This document shows, one piece after another, positions 33,558 to 42,326 of a stretch of DNA of 64,000 bases (the stretch's first letter is position 1; every line of letters begins with the position of its first letter). Source of the DNA: Flavicella marina (GTDB lineage: Bacteria; Bacteroidota; Bacteroidia; Flavobacteriales; Flavobacteriaceae); NCBI RefSeq assembly GCF_009193215.1, contig NZ_VYVA01000004.1:186001-250000 (forward strand). Reading direction: 5' to 3'. The position numbers and the translations under genes are program-made. The notes beneath the pieces are model-generated. The model was not told where the DNA came from, made no database searches, and saw only the letters and a program-made list of their open reading frames with translations.

Positions 33558-33876
33558 CGTCAACAGAAGCTTTTTCATCTGTTTTTACAGTATTTCTAAC
33601 ATCTTTAAATATAGACACAATGTGCGAAATACCACTGATTACTTTTTGAGACTCAACTAAAACATTTACTAAAATCTCATTTGTTTTTTCAGCAAACGAA
33701 GTTTTAAACTCTTTACTTTCAAACTTCAGAAAACGCTTTGCTGCCAAGGGCACCACATTAAACAGTAAATTCTGAGGACTAATTGTAGTTTGAAATTTTT
33801 CTTCTAGCAATTTTTCTTGCATGCTAATTTCTGTTTTTAGCATTTCTTTTTTTAAATAAAACTCAGACTTTTCCAT
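33553..33876 (-). CDS. 107-aa protein of unknown function, partner of the holin-like protein
   Basis: A charged cytosolic or membrane-peripheral protein with no signal peptide and a long predicted helix (FYLKKEMLKTEISMQEKLLEEKF). A NLLFNVVPLAAKRFLKFESKEFK segment could lie against the membrane. It is the last gene of a minus-strand run with the YtxH and holin-like genes, 10 nt after the latter. Not recognised. Confidence 0.6.
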   Translation of the reverse strand: MEKSEFYLKKEMLKTEISMQEKLLEEKFQTTISPQNLLFNVVPLAAKRFLKFESKEFKTSFAEKTNEILVNVLVESQKVISGISHIVSIFKDVRNTVKTDEKASVDE

Positions 33877-33886
33877 AGTACTATTT

Positions 33887-34198
33887 TTAAGAAGGAATAT
33901 TTCTATCTAAATAATTTTGCATTATTCTCGTCAAAATTGTTTTTCGTTTCCATAACATCAACAACATAATCAAAACCAATCCGACCGTAACAGTAACAAA
34001 ACCTAAATAGGTACTTTCAAATAGCGCATTCAACACCAAAGCTGAAGTAAAACCAACAAATATTAGAAAACAAAAAAAGAGAAATAAAAATACAACATCA
34101 AAAAATATTTTTGCTCTTGCCTCACCTATTTTCTCAACAGCTTCGAACTGTAGATATTTGAATTTTAATTCAATGTATTTGATTATTTCTTCCTTCAT
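33887..34198 (-). CDS. phage-holin-3-superfamily (DUF1469-like) membrane protein
   Basis: A 103-aa protein with two adjacent transmembrane segments (FFDVVFLFLFFCFLIFVGFTSA and LGFVTVTVGLVLIMLLMLW), an N-terminal amphipathic helix and a basic C terminus. This is the layout of the holin-like DUF1469 proteins common in non-phage envelope-stress gene pairs. No other phage genes are present. It sits between the YtxH and 107-aa genes with gaps of 10-12 nt, so the three form one unit. Confidence 0.75.
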   Translation of the reverse strand: MKEEIIKYIELKFKYLQFEAVEKIGEARAKIFFDVVFLFLFFCFLIFVGFTSALVLNALFESTYLGFVTVTVGLVLIMLLMLWKRKTILTRIMQNYLDRNIPS

Positions 34199-34210
34199 AT
34201 CTAGAACAAT

Positions 34211-34462
34211 TTATGCCGTTTCCTTCGTTTCAATCTCTTTTTCTAATTGAGAAATTTTCTGCTTTAGAAGTTCAATTTTTTCGTTTGTAAACTCACCTCC
34301 TTTTTCGACCAATTCATTAATTTTTTCCTTGAGTAAGTCAATCTTGCCCAATAATTCTTCTCTTGTTTCTTCACCTGAACTTGGTGCTAATAAAATACCA
34401 GCAACCGCTCCAACAAACAAACCTATTAACAAACCCGCTATCCATTTTGATGTCGTACCCAT
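34211..34462 (-). CDS. YtxH-domain protein
   Basis: An 83-aa protein with the YtxH pattern: a Gly-rich transmembrane segment (WIAGLLIGLFVGAVAGILLAP) directly followed by SSGEETREELLGKI and a long coiled coil of Lys/Glu heptads. The family is linked to general stress in Firmicutes and is widespread in Bacteroidota. First gene of the three-gene minus-strand unit. Confidence 0.85.
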   Translation of the reverse strand: MGTTSKWIAGLLIGLFVGAVAGILLAPSSGEETREELLGKIDLLKEKINELVEKGGEFTNEKIELLKQKISQLEKEIETKETA

Positions 34463-34526
34463 ATCAATCTATTATTTTCTAAAAATAACGAGAAAAAAAC
34501 ACAAATTAACTTTTATCAAAAAATAA

Positions 34527-34883
34527 TTACTGAAAAGCTTGAAAAACGATTGCATTAGACTGCACTTTGATTGTCGTCAAATTTGACTCAAACACAGTGG
34601 TATCGATAATTCGAAGTTTATAATATTCAACCTCTGGTACCTTTTCTAAAACTGAGATTATTTTTTTCATCACAAAAGACTCTTCAAAAACATATGTATC
34701 ATAATACTTCTTCTCATCGTAAAAGAAAAAGTAATCGAGTTTTTTGTGAAGTTTAAATTCAAAAACAACTTTATTTTCAGATAGCAATACCTGAAATTCT
34801 GAAGCTTCAAAATCTTTTTCTGATACCGAGTCACCAAAAGCATAAAAAGCAAATCGCGAACGTTTTATCAAAAAGCTAGACAT
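34527..34883 (-). CDS. 118-aa hypothetical protein
   Basis: A small soluble protein with alternating strands and aromatic residues (FAFYAFGDSV, LDYFFFYDEKKYYDTYVFEE, YYKLRIIDTTVFESN) and no signal peptide. I recognise no family. It begins 8 nt after the YkgJ-type gene on the same strand and is probably cotranscribed with it. Confidence 0.6.
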   Translation of the reverse strand: MSSFLIKRSRFAFYAFGDSVSEKDFEASEFQVLLSENKVVFEFKLHKKLDYFFFYDEKKYYDTYVFEESFVMKKIISVLEKVPEVEYYKLRIIDTTVFESNLTTIKVQSNAIVFQAFQ

Positions 34884-34891
34884 GCAAAATT

Positions 34892-35431
34892 TTATTTAAA
34901 TTTCTCTGCTTTCACCGCTTTTCCACCCAATGGAATAGCTTTTTTTAAATTTTCAATAATCGAAAATGTCGCAGGACATATAGCTGCGTTTTTTACAGTA
35001 AGGTCTGTAATTTGAATAAATTTTCTTCGATTGGTATGCGGATACTCTGAACAAGCTTTCGGACGCACGTCGTAAATCGTACAAGAATTGTCGTTTTCAT
35101 CTAAAAAATGACAAGGCACAGATTGCAAGACATAAAAATCATCTGAATCTCTTTCTAAAAACTGTTCCATAAAATGAACTTCTTTCATTTTAAAATGTTT
35201 CGAAATACGCTGAATATCTTTCTCTGTAAAAATCGGACTTGATGTTTTACAACAGTTAGCGCACTCTAAACAATCTGTCTTTTCGAATTCAGCATCGTGC
35301 AAATCACGCATCGTCAAGTCCAACGTTTTTGGTGTACGTCGTTTCAATCGTTGAAAATATTTTAAGGTTTCTTTTTCAGTATCCTTTGCATCTTTGTGCA
35401 ACCTCGCTAACCTTTCTTGCATGTTTGCCAT
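34892..35431 (-). CDS. YkgJ-family cysteine-cluster protein
   Basis: A 179-aa protein with the zinc/iron-binding cysteine cluster of the YkgJ family (CxxCxxCC in CLECANCCKTSSPIF), two further cysteines in SVPCHFLDENDNSCTIYDVRPKACSEYP-like segments, and a C-terminal CPATF. Members are putative Fe-S or Zn proteins of unknown role. It is divergent from argS and leads a two-gene minus-strand unit. Confidence 0.88.
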   Translation of the reverse strand: MANMQERLARLHKDAKDTEKETLKYFQRLKRRTPKTLDLTMRDLHDAEFEKTDCLECANCCKTSSPIFTEKDIQRISKHFKMKEVHFMEQFLERDSDDFYVLQSVPCHFLDENDNSCTIYDVRPKACSEYPHTNRRKFIQITDLTVKNAAICPATFSIIENLKKAIPLGGKAVKAEKFK

Positions 35432-35554
35432 AATTATGAACCAATTTAAAACACAAAGATAAACTTATTAAAAGAGTAAAAAACGTTTTTCAATCACAAT
35501 AAACATCCCAAAAATAAAATCTCTTTTATTTATTTATCGCCACCTAATAATTAT

Positions 35555-35562
35555 TAAATTTG
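35555..35562 (+). promoter_or_regulatory. argS -7 element
   Basis: TAAATTTG matches TAnnTTTG and contains the TTG at 35560 that a longer argS reading would use as a start. The ATG at 35584 is 21 nt downstream. Confidence 0.55.
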
Positions 35563-35583
35563 CAGCTCAAAATTCCAAGTGAA

Positions 35584-37359
35584 ATGAGTATTCAAAACAC
35601 GTTAACAAGTGCCGTTAAACAAGCGGTTTCAAGTATTTTCGATAAAGAAATAACATCTGTAGAGTTTCAAGCTACCAAAAAAGATTTTGAAGGTGATATA
35701 ACCATTGTGGTATTTGCCTTGTTGAGAACCATCAAAGGAAATCCCGCTGCAATCGGTGAACAAATCGGATCGTACTTAAAAGAAAACATTGCAATTGTTG
35801 AAGACTTTAATGTGGTAAAAGGTTTTTTAAACTTGGTAATTTCTGAAAATTATTTCATCGATGATTTTCAAAAAATTTACACGACCGACAATTATGGAAT
35901 TATAGTACCAAAACCAGAAGACAAAGCTGTAATGGTTGAATATTCTTCTCCAAATACCAACAAACCCCTTCACCTTGGGCATGTTAGAAATAATTTATTA
36001 GGGTTCTCTGTCTCTAAAATTATAGCTGGTGCAGGTAAAAAAGTATACAAAACACAAATTATCAATGACCGTGGAATTCATATTTGTAAAAGTATGCTTG
36101 CTTGGGAGAAATTCGGAAACGGTGAAACTCCTGAGTCTACTGGTATCAAAGGAGACAAACTAGTTGGTAATTACTATGTAGCGTTTGACAAAGCCTATAA
36201 AGAAGAAATCAACGAATTAATAGAAAAAGGATACACAGAAGAGGATGCAAAAAAGCAAGCACCAATATTGCTTGAAGCTCAAGAAATGTTATTGAAATGG
36301 GAAGCTGGAGATGAGCATGTTATAGCTTTATGGAAAAAAATGAACAAATGGGTATATGATGGATTTGATGCTTCTTATAAAAAAATGGGCGTTGAATTTG
36401 ATAAAAACTACTATGAAAGTGACACCTATATTTTAGGAAAAGACGTAGTTGCAGAAGGTTTGAAAAAAGGAATTTTCGAGCAAGATCCTGATGGTTCTGT
36501 TTGGATAGATTTGACTGACGAAGGTTTAGACAGAAAAATTGTACAACGATCTGATGGTACTTCTGTATACATTACACAAGACATCGGAACAGCGATAGAG
36601 AGATTTAAAGATTATGATATCGATTCTCTTACTTATACAGTTGGTAACGAACAAGACTACCACTTTAAAGTACTTTTCTTAATCTTAAAAAAACTTGGTT
36701 TTTCTTGGGCTGACAATATGTACCACCTTTCTTATGGAATGGTAGATTTACCTTCAGGAAAAATGAAATCTAGAGAAGGTACTGTTGTTGATGCAGATGA
36801 TTTGATGGATGAAATGACGAATACCGCTAGAGAAATATCTCAAGAATTAGGGAAATTAGAAGGTTATTCTGATGCAGAAAAAGAAGCCTTGTACCAAGTA
36901 ATCGGTTTAGGAGCTTTAAAGTATTATATTTTAAAAGTAGATCCGAAGAAACGAATTTTATTCGACCCAAAAGAATCAATTGATTTTAATGGAAACACTG
37001 GACCATTTATTCAATATACCTATGCGAGAATTCAATCAATTCTGAGAAAAGCATCTTTTGATTATACAACCCCAATTTCTGATATCTCAATTAGTGAAAA
37101 GGAAAGAGCGTTGATTAAACAAATACAATTGTATCCAGAAACGGTTCAATTGGCATCTAAAAACCAAAGCCCTGCCTTAATTGCAAATTATACCTACGAC
37201 TTGGTTAAAGATTACAATTCTTTTTATCAGAGCTCGTATATCTTAGGTTGTGAAGATGAAAAGCTAAAAATATTTAGAACACAACTGTCTAAAAAAGTAG
37301 GAGAAATCATAAAATCAGGTTTTGATTTACTTGGAATCGATGTACCTGAAAGAATGTAG
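35584..37359 (+). CDS. argS: arginyl-tRNA synthetase
   Basis: Class I aminoacyl-tRNA synthetase that charges tRNA-Arg. The 591-aa protein shows the N-terminal Add1 domain, the HIGH-type motif HLGH (130-133) after VEYSSPNTNKPLH, the KMSKS-type GKMKSREGTVVDADDL segment, and the C-terminal DALR anticodon-binding domain ending PERM. I use the ATG at 35584 (MSIQNTLTS) because the TTG eight codons upstream lies in the -7 element. Transcribed divergently from the YkgJ gene. Confidence 0.96.
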   Translation: MSIQNTLTSAVKQAVSSIFDKEITSVEFQATKKDFEGDITIVVFALLRTIKGNPAAIGEQIGSYLKENIAIVEDFNVVKGFLNLVISENYFIDDFQKIYTTDNYGIIVPKPEDKAVMVEYSSPNTNKPLHLGHVRNNLLGFSVSKIIAGAGKKVYKTQIINDRGIHICKSMLAWEKFGNGETPESTGIKGDKLVGNYYVAFDKAYKEEINELIEKGYTEEDAKKQAPILLEAQEMLLKWEAGDEHVIALWKKMNKWVYDGFDASYKKMGVEFDKNYYESDTYILGKDVVAEGLKKGIFEQDPDGSVWIDLTDEGLDRKIVQRSDGTSVYITQDIGTAIERFKDYDIDSLTYTVGNEQDYHFKVLFLILKKLGFSWADNMYHLSYGMVDLPSGKMKSREGTVVDADDLMDEMTNTAREISQELGKLEGYSDAEKEALYQVIGLGALKYYILKVDPKKRILFDPKESIDFNGNTGPFIQYTYARIQSILRKASFDYTTPISDISISEKERALIKQIQLYPETVQLASKNQSPALIANYTYDLVKDYNSFYQSSYILGCEDEKLKIFRTQLSKKVGEIIKSGFDLLGIDVPERM

Positions 37360-37426
37360 CCTGTTTTTTTACACAAAAGACAAAAATATCATCATTGATT
37401 ACAAATTCGATAATTAAGCATTGAAA

Positions 37427-37458
37427 TTGTAAAAATAAATATAGATTCATTAAATTTG
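37427..37458 (+). promoter_or_regulatory. lpd promoter (TTG-N21-TAAATTTG)
   Basis: TTG at 37427-37429 and TAAATTTG at 37451-37458 are separated by 21 nt. The leader to the lpd ATG is about 80 nt. Confidence 0.65.
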
Positions 37459-37542
37459 CATGCTGCAAAATGCGGCTCATTAACAGATTGAATCGATTGA
37501 TGTTGATGAAATTCAAAAAGAAAAACTAAAAAAACATATACA

Positions 37543-38931
37543 ATGAAATACGACGTAATAGTTATTGGAAGTGGACCTGGTGGTTATGTTACAGCAATTA
37601 GAGCCTCTCAATTAGGTTTTAAAACTGCTGTAGTTGAAAGAGAAAACTTAGGTGGAATCTGTTTGAACTGGGGATGTATCCCTACCAAAGCTTTATTAAA
37701 AAGTGCACAAGTATATGACTATTTAAAACATGTAGATGATTACGGTTTAAAAGCCGAAGCAATCGATAAAGATTTCGAAGCGGTAATTAAGAGAAGTCGT
37801 GGTGTTGCAGAAGGAATGAGCAAAGGTGTTCAGTTCTTAATGAAAAAAAATAAAATTGACATCTTAAACGGTTTTGGTAAAATCAAAACAGGTAAAAAAG
37901 TAGATGTTACTGCAGAAGAAGGTACCGTTACTGAGTACAGTGCAGATCACATTATTATTGCAACTGGAGCACGTTCACGTGAATTACCTAATTTACCACA
38001 AGATGGTGAAAAAGTAATCGGATACCGTCAAGCAATGACATTACCAAAACAACCTAAGAAAATGATTGTTGTGGGTTCTGGAGCTATTGGTGTTGAATTT
38101 GCACATTTTTACAATTCAATGGGTACAGAAGTAACTATCGTTGAGTTTATGCCAAACATCGTACCTGTAGAAGATGCTGATGTTTCTAAAGCATTTGCAA
38201 ACTCATTGAAAAAAGCTGGAATAAAAATCATGACAAACTCTTCTGTTGAGTCTGTTGATACTTCTGGTGCTGGAGTTGTTGCTACAGTAAAAACTAAAAA
38301 AGGAGAAGAAAAACTAGAAGCTGATATATTATTATCTGCAGTAGGAATCAAATCAAACATTGAAAACATCGGATTAGAAGATGTAGGAATTGTTGTTGAT
38401 AGAGATAAAATTTTAGTAAACGATTTTTACCAAACAAACATCCCAGGATATTACGCAATCGGTGATGTAGTTCCTGGTCAAGCTTTAGCACACGTTGCTT
38501 CTGCTGAAGGAATTACTTGTGTTGAAAAAATTGCTGGATTGCATACAGAAGCTATCGATTACGGAAACATTCCTGGTTGTACTTATGCATCTCCTGAAAT
38601 TGCATCTGTTGGTTTGACAGAAGCAAAAGCAAAAGAAGCTGGTTACGATATCAAAGTTGGAAAATTCCCATTCTCGGCTTCAGGTAAAGCAAGTGCTGCC
38701 GGAACAAAAGAAGGTTTTGTAAAAGTAATCTTTGACGCTAAATACGGTGAGTGGTTAGGATGTCATATGATTGGAGCTGGTGTTACAGACATGATTGCAG
38801 AAGCTGTATTAGGACGTAAACTAGAAACAACAGGACATGAAGTATTAAAAACAGTTCACCCTCACCCTACGATGAGTGAAGCGGTTATGGAAGCTGTAGC
38901 AGATGCATACGATGAAGTTATTCACCTGTAA
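37543..38931 (+). CDS. lpdA: dihydrolipoyl dehydrogenase (E3)
   Basis: FAD- and NAD-dependent flavoprotein that reoxidises dihydrolipoamide in the 2-oxoacid dehydrogenase and glycine cleavage systems. The 462-aa protein has the FAD dinucleotide motif VIGSGPGGYV, the redox-active disulfide C40/C45 in GGICLNWGCIPTK, an NAD motif VVGSGAIGVEF, the second FAD motif YAIGDV and the catalytic HPHPTMSE near the C terminus. It can serve both pdhA-pdhC and gcvP in this window. Monocistronic with promoter and terminator. Confidence 0.96.
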   Translation: MKYDVIVIGSGPGGYVTAIRASQLGFKTAVVERENLGGICLNWGCIPTKALLKSAQVYDYLKHVDDYGLKAEAIDKDFEAVIKRSRGVAEGMSKGVQFLMKKNKIDILNGFGKIKTGKKVDVTAEEGTVTEYSADHIIIATGARSRELPNLPQDGEKVIGYRQAMTLPKQPKKMIVVGSGAIGVEFAHFYNSMGTEVTIVEFMPNIVPVEDADVSKAFANSLKKAGIKIMTNSSVESVDTSGAGVVATVKTKKGEEKLEADILLSAVGIKSNIENIGLEDVGIVVDRDKILVNDFYQTNIPGYYAIGDVVPGQALAHVASAEGITCVEKIAGLHTEAIDYGNIPGCTYASPEIASVGLTEAKAKEAGYDIKVGKFPFSASGKASAAGTKEGFVKVIFDAKYGEWLGCHMIGAGVTDMIAEAVLGRKLETTGHEVLKTVHPHPTMSEAVMEAVADAYDEVIHL

Positions 38932-38948
38932 GCACTACAAAAAATATA

Positions 38949-38985
38949 AAAAAAATCCGATACAAATTTGTATCGGATTTTTTTA
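38949..38985 (+). terminator. lpd terminator
   Basis: A loopless near-perfect palindrome centred at 38966/38967 with at least 16 bp per arm, flanked by A and T runs. Confidence 0.88.
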
Positions 38986-39114
38986 TGATTTCGCTTCAGT
39001 AAGCAAACATCCTTATTTAGACATATTCTAAAACACGGCATATTTTTTGATATATTTGACACAATTAAACCTTTCACAAAAAAAGCAGTCTAAAAAAGTC
39101 AGAAAGAACATTCT

Positions 39115-41595
39115 ATGAAAAAAACATTTTACGCAGGTTTGTTATTCTTTACTCTTGTATCGTTTGGCGTTTACTACAACGACAATTTTGAAAAACGTAT
39201 TGTAGAAAAACTTGAAGCATATGATTCAAAAAATTATCCTGAAAAGGTATATGTTCATACTGACAAACCCTACTACTCTTTAGACGAATCTATTTGGTTT
39301 ACCGGATACCTAGTAAATGGTGTTAGTCACCTTAAAAGTAAAAAAAGCTACGTGATGCACGTAGAATTGATCAACGAACAAGATAGTATCGTGGGGTCGA
39401 AAAAATTATTTATCAATAAAATTAGCAGTCCTGGTGATTTTAAAATTGATAAAAAATGGCAACCTGGAAAATACTTGTTACGTGCCTATACCAATGAAAT
39501 GCGAAATGATGATCCTTCATTTTTCTTTCAAAAAGAAATTACGGTTATGGGTACTGCAAACGAAGAAGAAGTCAACAACGAAGAGTCAAAAGAAGCTGCA
39601 ACGAATCAAGACGAAAAAGATACAAACTATACGATTCCAAGACCTGATGTAAGTTTTCATCCTGAAGGTGGTTATCTCATTGACAACTTAACGAATAAAG
39701 TGGCTTTAAAAATAAAAAACAGAGCTTTTCATGAGCAAACACTCGACGGGTTTATCGTTGACAACAATGACAATAAAATATTTAGCTTTACAACTACAAA
39801 ATTTGGATTGGGTTTGTTCGTGATCACACCGGAACCTAATAAAACGTATACCGCAATTATTGATATAAACGGTTCAGAGGAGCGCTACCCTCTTCCAAAA
39901 TCTTTGCATAAAGGATATACAATTAGTACTTCTAACATTGGTACCAAAATTGGTTTGAACGTTAGCTCGAACATGGAAGAAGGACTCAAAGGAAGTATAC
40001 TTGTAGCTCATCAAAGAGGAAAATTGTTATACCGCAAAGTAACAACTTCAAATAAAGACAACTATCATATCAATTTCCCTACCTCAAAATTAGATGATGG
40101 TATCATACATATTACCTTATTCGACCCACAAGGGAATCCGGTATCAGAAAGATTGATTTATGTTGAAAACCCTGAAAATAATCTTACAGTTGACATTGAA
40201 CATGACAAAAAAAAATTAGGAACAAGAGAAAAAGTTACCCTGCAAATTACACCTAAAGACAACCAAGGAAAAACAGTTGTTAGTAGTCTTTCAATGGCGA
40301 TAAGAGACATGCAAGCTGTACCACAAAACAACTTCGTCGAAAATATAAAAACGTATTTACTCTTGAATTCAGACTTACGAGGAGAAATCAAAAACCCTGG
40401 ATATTTTTTCGAAATTCCTAACGACCCGAAAAGAAGGTATTTATTAGATTTAATGATGATGACTCATGGCTGGAGACGTTTTTCTTGGCAATCTTTATTA
40501 GACGAAAATCAGCCCTCTAGAGATTTCAAGCCAGAAAGAGGTATTTTCATAAAAGGAAAAACGAAAAACTTAAAAAAACCTTACGATTATCGTTCAACCG
40601 CTACGCGATTAACTTTTATGGGGAAATCAATTCATCAAGAAGCACAACAATCAGACTCACTAGGAAACTTCACTTATGGTCCGTTTATCTTCTTCGATCA
40701 AGTGCCTACGTTAATAGAAGCTCGATTGTATGATTTCAAATCAGAAAAATCTAAAAATAGAAATGTGGTTATATTGTTAGATAACGAGACAGGAACACCA
40801 CCAGAAATATCAAGAAAAGATCTTTTACAAACAACGGTGAGTGATGATGCTCAATTAGAAGCCTATCTAAAAGTATCAAAATACATCAATCAAGTAAACC
40901 TTGAATACGAACAGCAAATGCAACTGTTAGATGAAGTCGTTGTAGTAGGAAAGAAAAAAACAGAACTCGAAAAAAGAAACGAAGAATTTGATAGCAGAAC
41001 CATGCATGGCTACAGTGACAAAAGAGTGGTAACCGAAGACATCACCGGAGCAGAATCTATGACTATTTTTGATTTATTATTAGGAATTGCTGGTGTTCAA
41101 GTTTCTGGTACGAGTGTATCTATTCGTGGTGGAGGAAGTCCAAAATTTATGTTAGACGGAATGCCAATTGATTCGACTTTCGTTGAATCTCTAAGCGGGA
41201 TGGACATCGACTTTATTGACGTACTTCAAGGAGCTGATGCCGCTGTTTATTCAAACAGCGGAAATGGAGTTATTGCTCTGTATTCTAGACTTGGGTCAAA
41301 TATCTCTAGTAAAAACGTAAAAAGAAAACCTGGTATCATGGACTTTAAAGCGGAAGGTTTTTATACCGCAAGAGAATTCTATGCTCCCGATCACATTAAT
41401 GGATTTGAAGAAATGTCAAAAGCAGACATCAGAACAACTTTACATTGGGAACCAAACCTAACAACTAAAATAGATCAACCTACAGAAATCTCGTTTTTTA
41501 CATCAGACACTAGAGGTGATTTTATCATTGAAGTTCAAGGTATTTCTGAAACAGGTATGCCTATTCATTCTATAAGTACGATGACAGTCAAATAA
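39115..41595 (+). CDS. exported MG2-domain protein ending in a TonB-receptor plug domain
   Basis: An 826-aa exported protein. A hydrophobic N-terminal segment (TFYAGLLFFTLVSFGVYY) is followed by a macroglobulin-like MG2 domain (PEKVYVHTDKPYYSLDESIWFTGYLVNG), further beta-sandwich domains, and a C-terminal TonB-dependent-receptor plug-like domain (about 650-740: GAESMTIFDLLLGIAGVQV, SVSIRGGGSPKFMLDGMPID, VLQGADAAVYSNSGNGVIALYSR). There is no 22-strand barrel, so it is not a receptor itself. The family is common in Bacteroidota; function unknown. Monocistronic. Confidence 0.8.
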   Translation: MKKTFYAGLLFFTLVSFGVYYNDNFEKRIVEKLEAYDSKNYPEKVYVHTDKPYYSLDESIWFTGYLVNGVSHLKSKKSYVMHVELINEQDSIVGSKKLFINKISSPGDFKIDKKWQPGKYLLRAYTNEMRNDDPSFFFQKEITVMGTANEEEVNNEESKEAATNQDEKDTNYTIPRPDVSFHPEGGYLIDNLTNKVALKIKNRAFHEQTLDGFIVDNNDNKIFSFTTTKFGLGLFVITPEPNKTYTAIIDINGSEERYPLPKSLHKGYTISTSNIGTKIGLNVSSNMEEGLKGSILVAHQRGKLLYRKVTTSNKDNYHINFPTSKLDDGIIHITLFDPQGNPVSERLIYVENPENNLTVDIEHDKKKLGTREKVTLQITPKDNQGKTVVSSLSMAIRDMQAVPQNNFVENIKTYLLLNSDLRGEIKNPGYFFEIPNDPKRRYLLDLMMMTHGWRRFSWQSLLDENQPSRDFKPERGIFIKGKTKNLKKPYDYRSTATRLTFMGKSIHQEAQQSDSLGNFTYGPFIFFDQVPTLIEARLYDFKSEKSKNRNVVILLDNETGTPPEISRKDLLQTTVSDDAQLEAYLKVSKYINQVNLEYEQQMQLLDEVVVVGKKKTELEKRNEEFDSRTMHGYSDKRVVTEDITGAESMTIFDLLLGIAGVQVSGTSVSIRGGGSPKFMLDGMPIDSTFVESLSGMDIDFIDVLQGADAAVYSNSGNGVIALYSRLGSNISSKNVKRKPGIMDFKAEGFYTAREFYAPDHINGFEEMSKADIRTTLHWEPNLTTKIDQPTEISFFTSDTRGDFIIEVQGISETGMPIHSISTMTVK

Positions 41596-41633
41596 AAAAA
41601 AGTCCCCTGAGCTTGTCGAAGGGGACTTTTTTT
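41594..41633. terminator. bidirectional terminator built on a dispersed repeat
   Basis: A perfect 14-bp stem (41595-41608 with 41620-41633) with the loop GAGCTTGTCGA, the core of the repeat family seen at 2.8, 49 and 55.7 kb. A and T runs on either side serve the plus-strand MG2/plug gene and the convergent msrA. Confidence 0.88.
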
Positions 41634-42159
41634 ATTTCAAATCATCTTGGAATTTAGCAACGAATTTTTTTAATTTTGGATTGATTACCAAGTTACAATA
41701 CGGCTCGTGTTGATGACTCTCAAAATAATCATGATGGTAATTTTCCGCCTCGTAAAATGCAACAAACTTCGTGATCTCTGTGACTATAGGATTCTCAAAA
41801 ACACCAGAATTTGTGAAATCATTTAGAATTGTTTCAGCGATGCTTTTTTGGTTTTCATCTTGATAAAATATCGCAGATCGATACTGAGTTCCTATATCAT
41901 TCCCTTGTCTATTTAAAGTAGTCGGATCATGCGTTTCGAAAAAGACTGTCAACAATTTTTTAAAATCAATGATGGTCTCATCATAAACAATCTTTAATAC
42001 CTCTGCATGACCTGTTCTGCCCGCAATCACTTCTCTATATGCTGGATTTTTAATAGTTCCTCCACTAAAACCAGGAACCACAGACACCACTCCTTTCAAT
42101 CGCTTAAACACTGCTTCAGTACACCAAAAGCATCCATTTCCTAAAATTGCTGTTTTCAT
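41632..42159 (-). CDS. msrA: peptide methionine-S-sulfoxide reductase A
   Basis: Repairs oxidised methionine (S-sulfoxide form) in proteins. The 175-aa protein has the active-site motif GCFWC (nucleophile Cys10) and the family segments GTQYRSAIFY, FYEAENYHHDYFE and PYCNLVINPKLKKF. It is cytosolic, with no signal peptide. It is monocistronic and converges on the MG2/plug gene at the shared terminator. Confidence 0.96.
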   Translation of the reverse strand: MKTAILGNGCFWCTEAVFKRLKGVVSVVPGFSGGTIKNPAYREVIAGRTGHAEVLKIVYDETIIDFKKLLTVFFETHDPTTLNRQGNDIGTQYRSAIFYQDENQKSIAETILNDFTNSGVFENPIVTEITKFVAFYEAENYHHDYFESHQHEPYCNLVINPKLKKFVAKFQDDLK

Positions 42160-42313
42160 ATGTTTGCTAATATATTTTGTTTCATTAAACTTCTTTTATA
42201 GTCGAGAATCCTTCCGAAAAATTACATTTTCAACAACGAATAAAAATTGACTTTTCACATTAAATTAACCCGAAAAAAGACGGGTAGATATGAACTCAGC
42301 CAAAGATAATTCT

Positions 42314-42321
42314 TATTTTTG
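42314..42321 (+). promoter_or_regulatory. prfB -7 element
   Basis: TATTTTTG ends only 5 nt before the prfB ATG (42327), predicting a leaderless or nearly leaderless mRNA. Confidence 0.5.
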
Positions 42322-42326
42322 TTTCT

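Noticed and set aside
33887-34198. Prophage lysis cassette
   Set aside because: The holin-like protein has no endolysin, capsid, tail or integrase neighbour; it sits in an envelope-type unit with YtxH.
35560-35583. TTG start for argS eight codons upstream of the ATG
   Set aside because: The TTG is part of the TAAATTTG -7 element and cannot be both promoter and start; the same reasoning was applied to rsfS, the TlpA-like gene, the aldonolactone oxidase-like gene and the small membrane protein.
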